Origin: Pisaster brevispinus
Taxonomy: Eukaryota; Echinodermata; Asteroidea; Forcipulatida; Asteriidae
Length of the DNA: 64,000 bases
Assembly: GCA_023634235.1 (NCBI GenBank)
Contig: JAMKCF010000020.1
Span: 7,750,001 to 7,814,000, forward strand
Direction: 5' to 3'
Below the pieces are notes generated by a model. The model saw nothing but the letters and a program-made list of their open reading frames with translations, had not been told where the DNA came from and ran no database searches. How positions within the stretch are numbered: the stretch's first letter is position 1; each line of letters begins with the position of its first letter. A program made the translations under genes and the position numbers. Shown here piece by piece: positions 44,201 through 53,858 of the stretch.

Positions 44201-44346
44201 TTCCCTCTTTGCAAACACAAATTTGCAATTTGGATACAAAAAGACAACAGATTATAACAGAATTTACATAACTTTCAGATAAATTCTTACCAAACAGCTG
44301 CTATCGGGCGAAAAAGACGAATAGACGATAGTCTTGCGAGAGCCAT
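38079..44346 (-). CDS. ATP5IF1: ATP synthase inhibitory factor 1 (IF1), complete gene
   Basis: IF1 binds the F1 part of mitochondrial ATP synthase and blocks ATP hydrolysis when the matrix acidifies. Coding exons on the minus strand: 44346-44291, 42335-42278, 39939-39850, 38228-38079; all junctions are GT/AG and the frame closes to 117 residues (human protein about 106). The start MALARLSSIRLFRPIAAV is an Arg-rich, acid-free mitochondrial presequence, with RGYGSDSG near the expected cleavage site. A Gly-rich stretch is followed by the inhibitory segment FGKMEAAHEDQFFRQL, then the dimerising coiled coil rich in His, Glu and Lys, ending in an acidic Ser/Asp tail. It is convergent with KCNQ and divergent from the MTCL-type gene. 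Intron 1 holds a MITE and a LINE remnant split by a fold-back element. Confidence 0.95.
38322..38469 (-). mobile_element. MITE, CAGGCCTGGAATT family, copy 2
   Basis: Begins caggcctagaatttcatctt, ends gcaattcaggcctg, with aacttttgaaggggcaccaa and caagaccaggggcaacag inside. It lies about 95 bp upstream of the ATP5IF1 exon 4 acceptor, in intron 3. Confidence 0.7.
39850..39939 (-). CDS. ATP5IF1: ATP5IF1 exon 3: inhibitory segment
   Basis: This exon has 30 codons, phase 0 at both ends, acceptor tttgacag and donor gtaagt. The translation begins GGGTGGTIRDAGGAF and continues GKMEAAHEDQFFRQL. The E-A-x-x-E-x-Q-F/Y-F-R pattern is the minimal inhibitory region that inserts between alpha and beta subunits of F1. 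Confidence 0.94.
40135..40440 (-). mobile_element. Second SINE family, copy 2
   Basis: On the minus strand: gttgcggtacccgctgttaa, gtagctaccgggcagttttg, gacatctgctctagaatggc, aaggtcctggatttgaatcc. It matches 14690-14935, including the acagtgctt tail. Confidence 0.6.
40870..41870. repeat. ~1-kb repeat-like block with six TGACGTCA palindromes
   Basis: TGACGTCA at 41051, 41062, 41197, 41357, 41616 and 41636. The block is bounded by gagctgtttcgtcataact on the left and gagctgtttcgcagcgctgc then gaaacagctaatta on the right. No open frame of note. It lies inside ATP5IF1 intron 2. Confidence 0.55.
42278..42335 (-). CDS. ATP5IF1: ATP5IF1 exon 2: cleavage region and Gly-rich hinge
   Basis: The acceptor is ctttcag and the donor gtaagt; 58 nt. 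It completes a Cys codon and reads QMQRGYGSDSGVMGSGAGK. The RGYGSDSG pattern matches the start of mature IF1 in other animals. Confidence 0.9.
42453..42999. mobile_element. 547-bp MITE with ~80-bp terminal inverted repeats
   Basis: Left end ccttggccacacatccggac; right end gttccgaacgtgtggccaagg is its inverted complement. Further in, aaattcaaggcgcattccct matches agggaatgcgccttgaattt. Inside, 42631-42657 and 42730-42756 form a separate perfect 27-bp inverted repeat (gattgatcccaatcatgcca..). Confidence 0.78.
43045..44085 (+). mobile_element. LINE 3' end remnant, interrupted by a fold-back element
   Basis: 43045-43173 encodes LARMWNQLPMIVKSSPSITT then FKKNLKSHLFKQALFY and a stop, the typical C-terminus of non-LTR reverse transcriptases (x-W-N-x-L-P...F-K-x-x-L-K-x-H-L-F). 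After the insertion at 43211-43951, the element resumes with cgctttactaaatattcttt and an AT-rich tail to about 44085. Only the end of the ORF survives; CR1/L2-like is my guess for the clade. Confidence 0.7.
43211..43951. mobile_element. 741-bp fold-back element with ~320-bp inverted arms
   Basis: Arms 43211-43533 and about 43629-43950 are near-identical inverted complements (for example ggtcggggagacgatag and its complement), separated by about 96 bp. The flanks acactcct (43203-43210) and acactcct (43952-43959) are a perfect 8-bp target duplication. Each arm carries the same short frame starting ASSVFKREVQVHKREGEKVS; it is a repeat product, not a recognised gene. Confidence 0.85.
44291..44346 (-). 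CDS. ATP5IF1: ATP5IF1 exon 1: start and mitochondrial presequence
   Basis: This exon has 18 codons plus two bases, with donor gtaaga. MALARLSSIRLFRPIAAV is basic and hydroxylated, as in matrix-targeting peptides. It is the first ATG in a short leader (about 44347-44400) lying before the only recognisable first exon for IF1 in the window. Confidence 0.85.
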
Positions 44347-45663
44347 TTTTTCTGATGTAGATGAGTGAACTTTCGTGACCTCTGTCCCTTTGCTGGGCAG
44401 CCGGTCATATGACTGCTTAACCGCTGGTATTTTAATATTCGTAATAACCATTGATCTCCATTAATATTGACTGGATATCAATGTCGGAACTCAAACAAAT
44501 TAAGGAAAACTACAGGTACTGTTTTACTCTTATAATTAAACAAATATATTTCTGGTTTTATTAGTGGTTGTGTCGGGATTGCAATTCCATCCTTAAGTGT
44601 TTTTTTTTTAGAAAGCTAAAGGGTTGTTACGAAAGGCGGACAAGAGGGGGCGCTATTTCTCTTCCCTGTTTCTGTTCTTCCTTGTGGATGGCTAGGAAAC
44701 ATTGTTCAGATCGATTGTCTTCATTTTTTAAAGCCTGTCTGTTTGGCTAGACAAAGATGTAAAGTTAGTATATCGAATCATACGTCAATTGTTAGTCCTT
44801 GGTTTGGTATCGAGTTCTGTCTACAATCACAATAACGTGTGTAAAAATGCTACAAGTCTGAATGAAAAATACATAGGCCTATCAAGGGATAAACCAGGGT
44901 GAAATACATTTGTAAATAATATTATTTTTCCTTTTGGGATAAGGTGTCTTTCATAACAGACATTCCCGGTATATTCTGCTGGGTTTTTTCTTCTTCTTGG
45001 TTTCCATTGGTTTGATTCGGATGGTGTGGTGTCCTCCTCAATCCGTGTTTTTTGTTGGCAGCGGATCAATCCCAGCACTGTGTGCGTGGTGTGACCTCCT
45101 AGTGACCTCATGGACGGAGTTTGAAAACTGTAGAATTATTATTTATTAGCTGCCGGGGGTAGGGGGAGGGGGGTAGGTGTTCTATGGGTGTTTCAACATG
45201 ACATTGGAACACCCATGCTGATACGTCTCAATCGTGACTCATCTTTTGATGTCGGACACAGCTGGCAATGCCGCTTAATTTGCCATCAACCATTTTCAGA
45301 TAGGGGGAAAATATAATTTCTTCCAGAAATTATTTTTTCGATACACTAAGTGGAGTAGTTGTCTTCACGTCACTGTGCTGTTAAAGACGGATAAACCTTG
45401 TTCAACAGAGGGCGCCATTAATCTGATGTTTATTAATTTTCTTCCACAAAATAAACTCCATAACGTCACAAGGTTTTGGGTGTGGTTTGAGGGGCTGTGT
45501 TCATTTCCTACGGAGTGATCAGTAGAACGAGAAGGCTCCACTGTGTTTGTAATCTTTGTTTAAATTGAGACTCAATAACAGGCCTACAGAAGTCTTACTG
45601 GTTCTGGCGTAGCCGTGCAGTCTGAAAGGCTATAAAATCATATCATAATAGTATACACTCTTC

Positions 45664-45843
45664 CTATGAATCTATTCGGAGACCCACCATGGAGTCGATA
45701 TCAGCATTTGAAGCAGCCTTTGATATTTCACTCCTGCGTCTCTTTAGTCGATTGATGGATTCAGTATGGCGGTTGATTTCTCGCTCGTGGGCTTCAATCT
45801 CATCCTCATAATGTTTCTTGAGGGCTTTTAGCTGCTCAGCTTG
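45664..45843 (-). CDS. IF1-like coiled-coil exon of the duplicate
   Basis: The acceptor gtatttgcag is intact and the 60-codon frame to TAG (45664-45666) is open. About 85-90% of the first 40 residues equal the intact IF1 helix, with conservative changes (HHDD to HYED, KKRK to KRRR). Such conservation in an isolated exon is more than expected for an old dead copy, so recent duplication or selection is possible. Confidence 0.6.
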   Translation of the reverse strand, partial: QAEQLKALKKHYEDEIEAHEREINRHTESINRLKRRRSEISKAASNADIDSMVGLRIDS

Positions 45844-46773
45844 CTGCAAATACAACAGACCAATCAAAGTTCGGTGTTTTCGAAATTCGAAGCCACCTTG
45901 AACTGAATATACACACACTTGATTTGCGAGTTGCTGTTATTGCTGGTCAGTTCGGGGTCTGTTGAATTTCCCGTAAACAGGGCCCATTAAAACACCGCTG
46001 TGCTATTAGTCGTTGCTCGAAATATTATTGACATATAATACAGGGATGGTGATCAAAAATGCATTTTGAGTTCAGTAAAGAGGATCAAAACAATCTTATT
46101 TTGCAGTTTTGCGATTTTGTTACGCTTAAAGTTCCGTTTTAAATGATCAAACAACTAGAATGTACAAACAAATCCACAGAGGAGAGATTATTTATTTAAG
46201 TATCCATAATCCTCATAAATGTTGGTCTATTCTGAACCTCAAATCTTACCAACTGTTTGAAATACTGGTAAACGGTTTGCTGTGCTAGTTCAATTGTACT
46301 GCCAGTTCCTTTACTAGTGTCTTTATCAGTTTCTCCATCGTCACCTCCAGCCTCCAGTAAATAAATAAATAAATGAAGAAATGAATAATAATTATAGTAA
46401 AATAAAACAAAAGGATATGAAGAAAAAAAATTAGAATAAAGAATTGTAAAAATTTAGTTTGTTTATGCCATTTAAAAAAAATAAGAACACACAGACCACA
46501 CACAGGGATACATTATCAAAATAAACCGAATCCAAATATTGCATCTTTGCAACCTCATTTTGTGAGTTTTTGTTGCTGATTACTTATAAGAGCACAGCAT
46601 ATACATGTATAATCGCAAACTAATCCTTCTTAGATCATCTTAGATCATCTTACTTTCACCAAGGAATTTTGCCATTTTCTTTTTTGAAAATAACGAGACT
46701 GTCAAGACTACATGTACACAACCTACCTCCACGCTTAATCTTATTTTACCAGCTCCGCCACCCATGACACCTA
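45664..46773 (-). pseudogene. Second, partial IF1-like copy (degenerate or neofunctionalised)
   Basis: Three segments match IF1 exons 2, 3 and 4 in order: about 46773-46745, 46351-46250 and 45843-45664. The last keeps 59 open codons (QAEQLKALKKHYEDEIEAHE onwards) but replaces the acidic tail with SKAASNADIDSMVGLRIDS. The middle keeps an open frame and phase-0 splice borders, but its inhibitory core has become STIELAQQTVYQYFKQL, losing the Glu residues of the active segment. The first has lost its upstream half, and its donor reads AAA|ataag instead of AAA|gtaag. No exon 1 was found upstream. An intronic stretch near 46656-46695 also matches intron 2 of the intact gene near 40531-40571, so this arose by DNA duplication, not retroposition. 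It is probably a pseudogene, or a 5'-rewired paralogue. Confidence 0.75.
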
Positions 46774-48642
46774 AGTTACGCAAACACAATAAAAAGGAGA
46801 TCAAGAATGTAAATTTTCTCCAATCCTTGAAACGAAGACATGAGATATAAACAATAAATAAAAATGTCTACATGAATTGAATGACTCAGTGCACTGACGT
46901 GGCCGGACGAGAGGATTATGGGTGCGTCTTAAACATTACATAGTGAATGTTGGCAACAGCTCAAACTATGTGCACATCAAAAACAAAAAGGGGACATTTT
47001 CCAAACGAGTCACCTAATCAAAACTGAATGTCGAGAACGCTTTATTGATTAAGAATTTATTCAGTTGTTTCGAAGAACCTGGACTAGATACGCCCACTGG
47101 TTGTTAAACAAAGCTGTGTTTAAACATTTTGATGAAAGGATGGAATTGCTTACTGTGGTTCCTTTTGTGTTTACACTATACCTATACTTCATGGGTGGTT
47201 GTGGATGGCAGGGTGGGGTTGATAAAGATCCCTCTATAAGTCCGCCCCCCCCCCCCCATATTGAACATCAGGAAATTTGCAAAAAAAATAGTTAGTGGCC
47301 TGACGTTTCGACCCTAGCAGACTCTTTCTCGAAGGCTAAATGACAAGACTACAAACATAAACAGGTACATGTAAAGGAAATTTGATGATTTTATTTGGAT
47401 AAATGTAACTCGCACAATTATAGTGGTGTGACGCAGAATGATTTCGGATTGGGGATGTCGCATCAGGTAACATAACTTCTCTCAGCTCCGTTCAAACGAG
47501 ATTTTTTTTTATATAATGCGATTTCATATATTGGCCATGCCACGACACACAAATAAAATTTACCTCTTCTTGATATTTGTCTTACAAGTAATTCTTTCTC
47601 GAGGAGGCCTACGATAATATTCCCCCCCCCCCCCACACTCTCTACAGCATCTCCACTGCGGACCTCGTTGTTCAAACAAACTGAATTGATGGGTTTTATA
47701 TTTATTTTTATGATATAAATTTACCCACAATATACTTGCACTTGGTTATCGATTTGAGGCAGATGGGGGACTCTAAACACGGAGTAAGAACTCTGAAGCA
47801 GTTGACCTGAACGGGCAGGCTGGCTCGGTGCAATGGCCGTGTTACTCTTGTCACTATGAACACACACCCTGAGGTGTCATGCCTCTGGACGTCCATAAAA
47901 GGCGATCCTGTGTACATAATGCAGGTAATATTACTTAATTAAAGAGAAACGTCTTTCACTTTCTTAAACAATATGTAGTACTCGTCTTGTAATTATTGCT
48001 GTGTAATTAAAATTTAATAGGTTAAAGGCACTGAAGTAGACAATTTCAGTAGCTTTAAACGGGTGACCTCACTCATTTTGTTTGCATCAGTTGGGCTGTA
48101 AAGACGTTATCCCGTTGCCCTTTCATTCATTAACTTGTCATCAAAGCATACCGTTACTATAGAGGGAATAGTAAGATTTCAAGTTTGTTCTCGTGGGGGG
48201 ACAGGATAGTTCGAAAAGAAGCTTTTTTTTGGAACGTGTGTAATTTGTTTTGATTGAAGGCACATCACATGATCTTTAACCATCGGGATTAGTTCACTCG
48301 AGTTCATGATACCAGTACGAAACTTCCACAGATAAATATGTCCGTCTGAAATACTATGCAAGTCGCAGAAATAGCACATGAACATCTCAATCACATCGCT
48401 TATTGTGATTGCATCAAACGAAAATATAAGCTCAAACTGGACGTGACACACAAAATCCCTGGACAAAAAATAATTAAATGTGGCCTCATCGTTAGCTGTG
48501 TTTAGTTGTAAATGTGGTCATAAATTCTGACGAGTTTTTCGTTACAGGTTGGCTGCTTGGTGTTTTTCGAAAACGCATATTGAAATCACTACGCTTCCAG
48601 CAGCAAATACCAAGTTTTATAAACGTGTTCAATTTTTAGGTT

Positions 48643-48774
48643 GGGCTCTATTTCACAAAGCACTAAGATTCACCTTAAGATGAGTTAGCAGTGTTAAAGA
48701 TTTGTATTGTGACTTCACACTTTGCTTAGCAATGAAGATTTATTTCAATCTTAACTCTTTGTGAAACTGGCCCC
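48643..48774. mobile_element. ~132-bp MITE ending GGGCTCTATTTCACAAAG
   Basis: Left gggctctatttcacaaagca and right ctttgtgaaactggcccc are inverted complements. The inside has a second inverted pair around ttagcagtg/cttagcaatg. Confidence 0.65.
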
Positions 48775-48844
48775 ATGTTTGGGAAGAAAATGTGTGATTG
48801 CCCTTCTTCAAAATATTTAGTATGGACTTCATGCATTGTCTTCA

Positions 48845-49335
48845 GCTCGCCGCCATCTTAGAGGATGTAACAATGGAAAACGCACATCTACGTATACACG
48901 CGGCGCAGGATGGGCCAATGAGCAACCTTCTTTTGACCTCTAGACGAGGCCCCCTACTCAAACGACGTCATCCACATAAAGTAGATTCTTCTGAAATTCC
49001 TTTAAAATTGTATTTTGTCTCATGACAGATATGAAAGACTTCTTCGCTCAGTCCGTCATCCCGTATACGAAACTCTAATATGTTACGACCCAAACTCTGA
49101 AAATAGGAAAGGTAGGACCTCATCATCGCATAATAGAGGTTTTGTAAAGTAAAACGTGAGTAGTTTTTTCCTTGTCCTTTTGTCCGCCGCATAGACTGCA
49201 CGCGTTGGCCGCCATCACCGAGGTAAAACAATGAAAGTGCACGCATGTACGCGCCACGCACATCATTCAGCCAATGATAGGTCTTTCTTTGACCTCGGTG
49301 AAGAAGATGTTTGAGCTTGTGACGTCATAAGTGGT
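48845..49335 (+). repeat. Two copies of the CRE/CCAAT-bearing repeat
   Basis: Copy one (48845-48990): cgccgccatcttagaggatg, aacaatggaaaacgcacatc, ggatgggccaatgagcaacc, aacgacgtcatcc. Copy two (49195-49335): ggccgccatcaccgaggtaa, aacaatgaaagtgcacgcat, cagccaatgataggtc, gtgacgtcataag. Both relate to 30536-30660. Confidence 0.6.
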
Positions 49336-50916
49336 ATACTTTATAATTATTGTTGCTGCTGTTTCAGCTGACATTGTCAGTGTTTTTTTGTACTGATTTA
49401 GTTTTTGATATTCTGTCCTGTCCACCCCATTGGCTATTGTTAATTATGTTGCAGTTGAAACGCCTCCAGATTTACAAGCTTCTATATAGCTTCTTAACCG
49501 TTCAGGCTTGCAATTTGTATTGACTTATTTCCCCCGGTCCAGCCGTCGGTTTTAATGTTTTCAGTTTATTTATGATTTATTCATTAGATCATACTAACGG
49601 CAACAAATAAACTTTCAGATAAAACAAAATGCTTAAATTAAAATACATAAAAAGACGGGAAGCAGTTAACATTGTTTAGTCAGATGCAAACGGAAATAAA
49701 GTACACGTAACTACCCCCCTCAAAAATATTTTTTATAGTAAATTGAGAAGTTGTAGAAATTTACTTCTTCCAAAATGCATCAGATCCCTGGAGACCTGTT
49801 TGCCTGGATTGATTTAGGACGCAGCGTCTCATAGGAAAAATTACCGTTTTGTAACCCTCTAGGTCTGTGTCTCACGAGACACTCTATCTTAGGATAGTAT
49901 GTCTCGTGTCCCTCCCAGGATACTGTGTCTCACAAGACGCTGGGAAATCGTGTCTCCTTGGGCAAGTGTTCCTCAAACACATTATCTTCCTCGAGGATAT
50001 TGACTCGGGAAACTTTATTCCTTGGATTAGCCGTTTTTGTCTGCATGAGAAATGTGAACGAGAATTTTCCACCAACTACATGTACGTCAGGCAAAATGAT
50101 AAGGGCGCCCTCTGCCTTGGCTGAGCTAAACACTACAGTTATCGACATTTTCATTATAAGTTTGGAAACGTAAATCTGTTGCCGTCATCCCGTGGAGAAT
50201 GTCGATGAGTAAAATCACAACTGATGTTACAGCGTTTTGTTCTAAATGCGGAAATTGACGACAACGGGCATATCATATTTCAATTAGCATGACAATCAGT
50301 CCTGCCGTTATGTTTATACTAGTCTACGTTCCACTTAGGTCCCGCTATGTCTGCTCACGAGGCAACCAGCGGGTTACGGGACACCGTGACGATGGTCTAC
50401 CCAGATGACTCACCGTCATTAATTTATGGACAGACTATAAATATTTCGGGTTTCTCAGAAAGAACGAAGTCTTAGCGTAGAAGTCTTAGTAATTTATTTT
50501 TGTGATTACCGTTTCCGGAGATGCTCATAGGGTATATTTTGGCAGGTGATTGGACGTCAATGATGACATGATGATTTTGCAAGCAACAGTTTTTATAAGT
50601 CCTTGGGAAGGTGAAATGTACTCCCAACCATGGAGGTAACCCTAATTATATTCCGACCGTGCAGCACGAAATTAAATCTAAAAAAAGTATAAGTCTTACG
50701 ATTTCTTTCACCTTTGATGGGTCAGGACAGAGAAGCAGCTCTTCGCTTTTACACATTGTAATTTTTTTAACTGCAAAAAAAACCCCACCCAAAAATCCCA
50801 AACAAACACACAAACAAACAAACAAACAAAAAAACAAACAAAAAACGAAACGACAACAACAACACGTTTTCCGGGCAGGCTTTCGGTGAAGGAAACCTTG
50901 GCTCGAAAACTTCTTG

Positions 50917-51192
50917 AAATAATAATAATAATAATAATAATTGTATTTGTATAGCGCCTACTGCAGGCCAGCCTCTAAGCGCTTAACATTCAGTATTTCC
51001 TGCAAGGTATTTGGGGCTACGTTTTGAAGTATGAGACCTACTCCTTTACATAGCACCTTGTAATGGTTTACAAGGTGCTGTGGCGCAATATGCAGCTGAT
51101 CAAACCAGGAACACCGGGGCAGACCCCTTCTCTTTTCGATAAGTGCACTGGGTTCTTTTTCGTGCGTTACACAACACACTGGGCAGGTTATC
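50917..51192 (-). mobile_element. tRNA-headed SINE, copy 4 (head missing)
   Basis: An (ATA)n tract, then gtatagcgcctactgcaggc, acatagcaccttgtaatgg, aaccaggaacaccggggcag and gataagtgcactgggttctt match the 3' body of the SINE at 3416-3843. The tRNA-like part is absent. Confidence 0.7.
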
Positions 51193-51532
51193 TTGACTTT
51201 TGTTGTGTCGGACTTCAGTCCCGAGTAAACCCCCAAATGCCGTTAAAAAACACAACCCCAAACCCCCTAAAACCAAAACACTTGCAAGTATAATGAGAAT
51301 CAGGGACTCGAGTCTAGAATAGTGAGTTGCACCGCGAATTATGTTTTGTATCGATCGTTATAAGAAGTGTTGATTCATTGCTAGTTTGAAGATCAAGGAT
51401 GTGTAACCTGTAACAGCCCCCCCCCCCTCCTAAGGGGGGGGGGGGAGATAAATGAATACAAATACAAAACTTAATAAGAATAAAATAAATAAAATAAAAT
51501 AAAAACAATAAAAACAATCATAATAATAAACT

Positions 51533-52300
51533 AGAACAGCGAAGCTGCCATGGCGAGCTGCCGATCGCCAGATAGAAGACTAATGACTAATTGCAATAAG
51601 TAGTTATGACAATTTAGGGTTTTCATTGTTTTAGCTTATTCAACTGGAACCAGTAATAAACTCTTTGAGTTTTATCTTTTCATATGAATCTACATGTAAG
51701 AAGCAATATTTGTTTCAAGTTTCTAGTCAGTACATCATTGCAATAAGGAGTTATGACCATTTAAATGTTTCATTGTTTTAGCTCATTCAACTGGAACCAG
51801 TGATAAACTCTTTGAGTTTTATCTTTTCATATGAATCTACATGTAAGAAGCAATATTTGATTCAAGTTTCAAGTCAGTACATCATTGCAATAAGGAGTTA
51901 TGACCATTTAAACTTTTTCATTGTTTTAGCTCATTAAACTGGAATCAGTGACATAGAGTTTGGTTTTTGTTTAAACAATTTTTGCATGTCTTTGTCTGTT
52001 GTGTTGTTGTTCAAATTTAGTTCTAAAACATCCAACGTTTAGTCTAAAGTTTTGTATAAAGTCCCGAGGGCACAATGTTCAACACTGTAAAAAAAAACTT
52101 CAACATTTCTTTTTAAATTCTGAAAACATTTCTGTAAAAAAATTGTTGAGAAACACAATACATGGCTGTCATTGTATAATTAATTCACTTAGAATCCATA
52201 AAACAATTCAAAACATAAATGTTGAAGCTTGATGCTTAAATTTTAACAGTTATTGAATGCGGACGGCCGGACAGACGGACGGACGCAGCTCGCCAAAAAC
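51533..52300. repeat. Repeat block with a 147-bp tandem array
   Basis: Units starting gcaataag at 51593, 51740 and 51887 share ttcattgttttagct, caactggaaccagt and gagttttatcttttcatatg. The block is bounded by ggcgagctgccgatcgcc and, near 52286, cgcagctcgcc in inverted sense, preceded by a gacggacgg run. Confidence 0.75.
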
Positions 52301-53838
52301 AATTATGTTTGAAACATTAAAAAACAATATTAAAAAAAGTAATTGTATTTGAACAATGAATTTGAGTAGTGATAAACAAGACTTTATTTTATTACTGACC
52401 ACGAGTTTGTGGACAGACACTTCACGCGGTAAAGGTACTTTGTACCCCGGCAGTAATGCGATTGATGTTGGCTTTAGGTACTGCGAATATGACGGGAATA
52501 TCTAATGGGGCGGTTTAAAACGATAACAGTAAGGGGCTTTTCCATGATGACTTGAGTGCCGCAGCATTTCCGTTTTGTGAGCGGTGGTGCGTGGAGTCCA
52601 AGTAAGTGCACACCTTCTCCAAAACTGCGAATTTCTTCTCCACTGACAATGCCGAGATGTTGCTGCAAGTTTTCATGGAGATTGCTAACCAATGGCTATA
52701 ATTGCAGTTGAGTTGTGTTTTGGCGGCGATGTAGTACCACACATGTTGAACTTTAAAAAGTTTGTTTTACACAAACACTCCTCTGTCTGCGGTTGAGCCA
52801 CGTCATCCATGCCAACCATTAAAGGACACAACTGGGCAGTTTTTGTTTGTTTGACTGTAGAACTTGACGTAGTTATCCGATTTACCGGATACACATCTGA
52901 AGAATTTTGTTCCACCCTTGTTTGGGGACAAGCACATTCGTCCTTTTCCAATCCATATATGGTAAACCGTCCGTGAACATGGATACATCATAATTCGAGC
53001 GGTGGGTACTGCTGCGTTCATCATGTCATTTACAGTCATTTACACCTGAAGGTATTATACGATTTAAATTAATACGTACGCAATGCATGTCTGTACACGT
53101 ACATTACAATGATATAATGTGGCAATTCACCAAGCTATTCCAAGGACATCGCCACGCGTACATTCCACTGCCAGCCCTGGACGACATCCGATGACCCCTG
53201 CGTTGAAAACACGATCCCTCCAAAGCAAAACACGTCATAGACATTGCTGCTTGAACCACTCTGTGCTTGAACCAAGCTTGAACAGATGTCACATATAAAG
53301 CAACAAGTGCATGTGTGAACGCTCTCAGTTGCGGGCCTACGAGACCGTAGCGCCAGCTAGTGAGTATTAGCCAGAGAGGTATTTTTTGCTGGTACTTACG
53401 AATACTTGTACAACAATCAACAACAAACATCAGCGTGGCCTCTGCGCACACGGGACTTGTCTGTGGTAGCACCACATGGGTGTGATGCACGGCGCTAACA
53501 CCACATAATCTGTTAGTTACGTTCACTGGAGTGCACGGTCTATTCAGTCAGCCGGAGATGTGTGTACCAAACAGAGAGAGCTCAATCACAGAAGCTGAAT
53601 AGATTGTGGAACTCCGACCATGGCTACATAATAACGTTATGCACCACATGCACCATTGGTATAATGCACAGGAGTGACCGAGTGTATAACTTGTGTTCAC
53701 ACAGTTAGGTTTGCCCTCCATGGCCCATACGGATTGCCAGTAAGGCCTTATGAATCATCAACCGACCTTGTCCGACAATAATATTCACCAAGAACACGAG
53801 TAGGCAGTGACTTCGCCGCGTGAACTTGCGAGGACAAC

Positions 53839-53847
53839 ATGGAGTAA
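53839..53847 (+). promoter_or_regulatory. Minimal upstream ORF before the MTCL-type start
   Basis: ATG GAG TAA ends 11 nt before the main ATG at 53859 and is out of frame with it. Such a tiny uORF could damp translation. Whether it lies in the mature leader is not known, since the transcription start is not visible. Confidence 0.4.
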
Positions 53848-53858
53848 AACTGTGGAAG

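Larger units (their letters stand above)
44347..53858. other. Spacer between ATP5IF1 and the MTCL-type gene
   Basis: Holds the IF1 duplicate (45664-46773), a MITE (48643-48774), two CRE/CCAAT repeats (48845-49335), a SINE fragment (50917-51192), a repeat with a 147-bp array (51533-52300) and probably both divergent promoters. Several 60-140-codon minus-strand frames at 52470-53530 match nothing I recognise. Confidence 0.55.

Noticed and set aside
52474..53526. Several minus-strand frames of 67-140 codons
   Set aside because: They overlap in different frames, show no recognisable domain or splice structure, and lie in the probable 5' region of the MTCL-type gene. A degenerate transposon gene is possible but unsupported.
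53820..53858. Start of the MTCL-type frame at 53820
   Set aside because: That codon is GTG. The first in-frame ATG after the upstream stop is at 53859, which suits a eukaryotic gene better.
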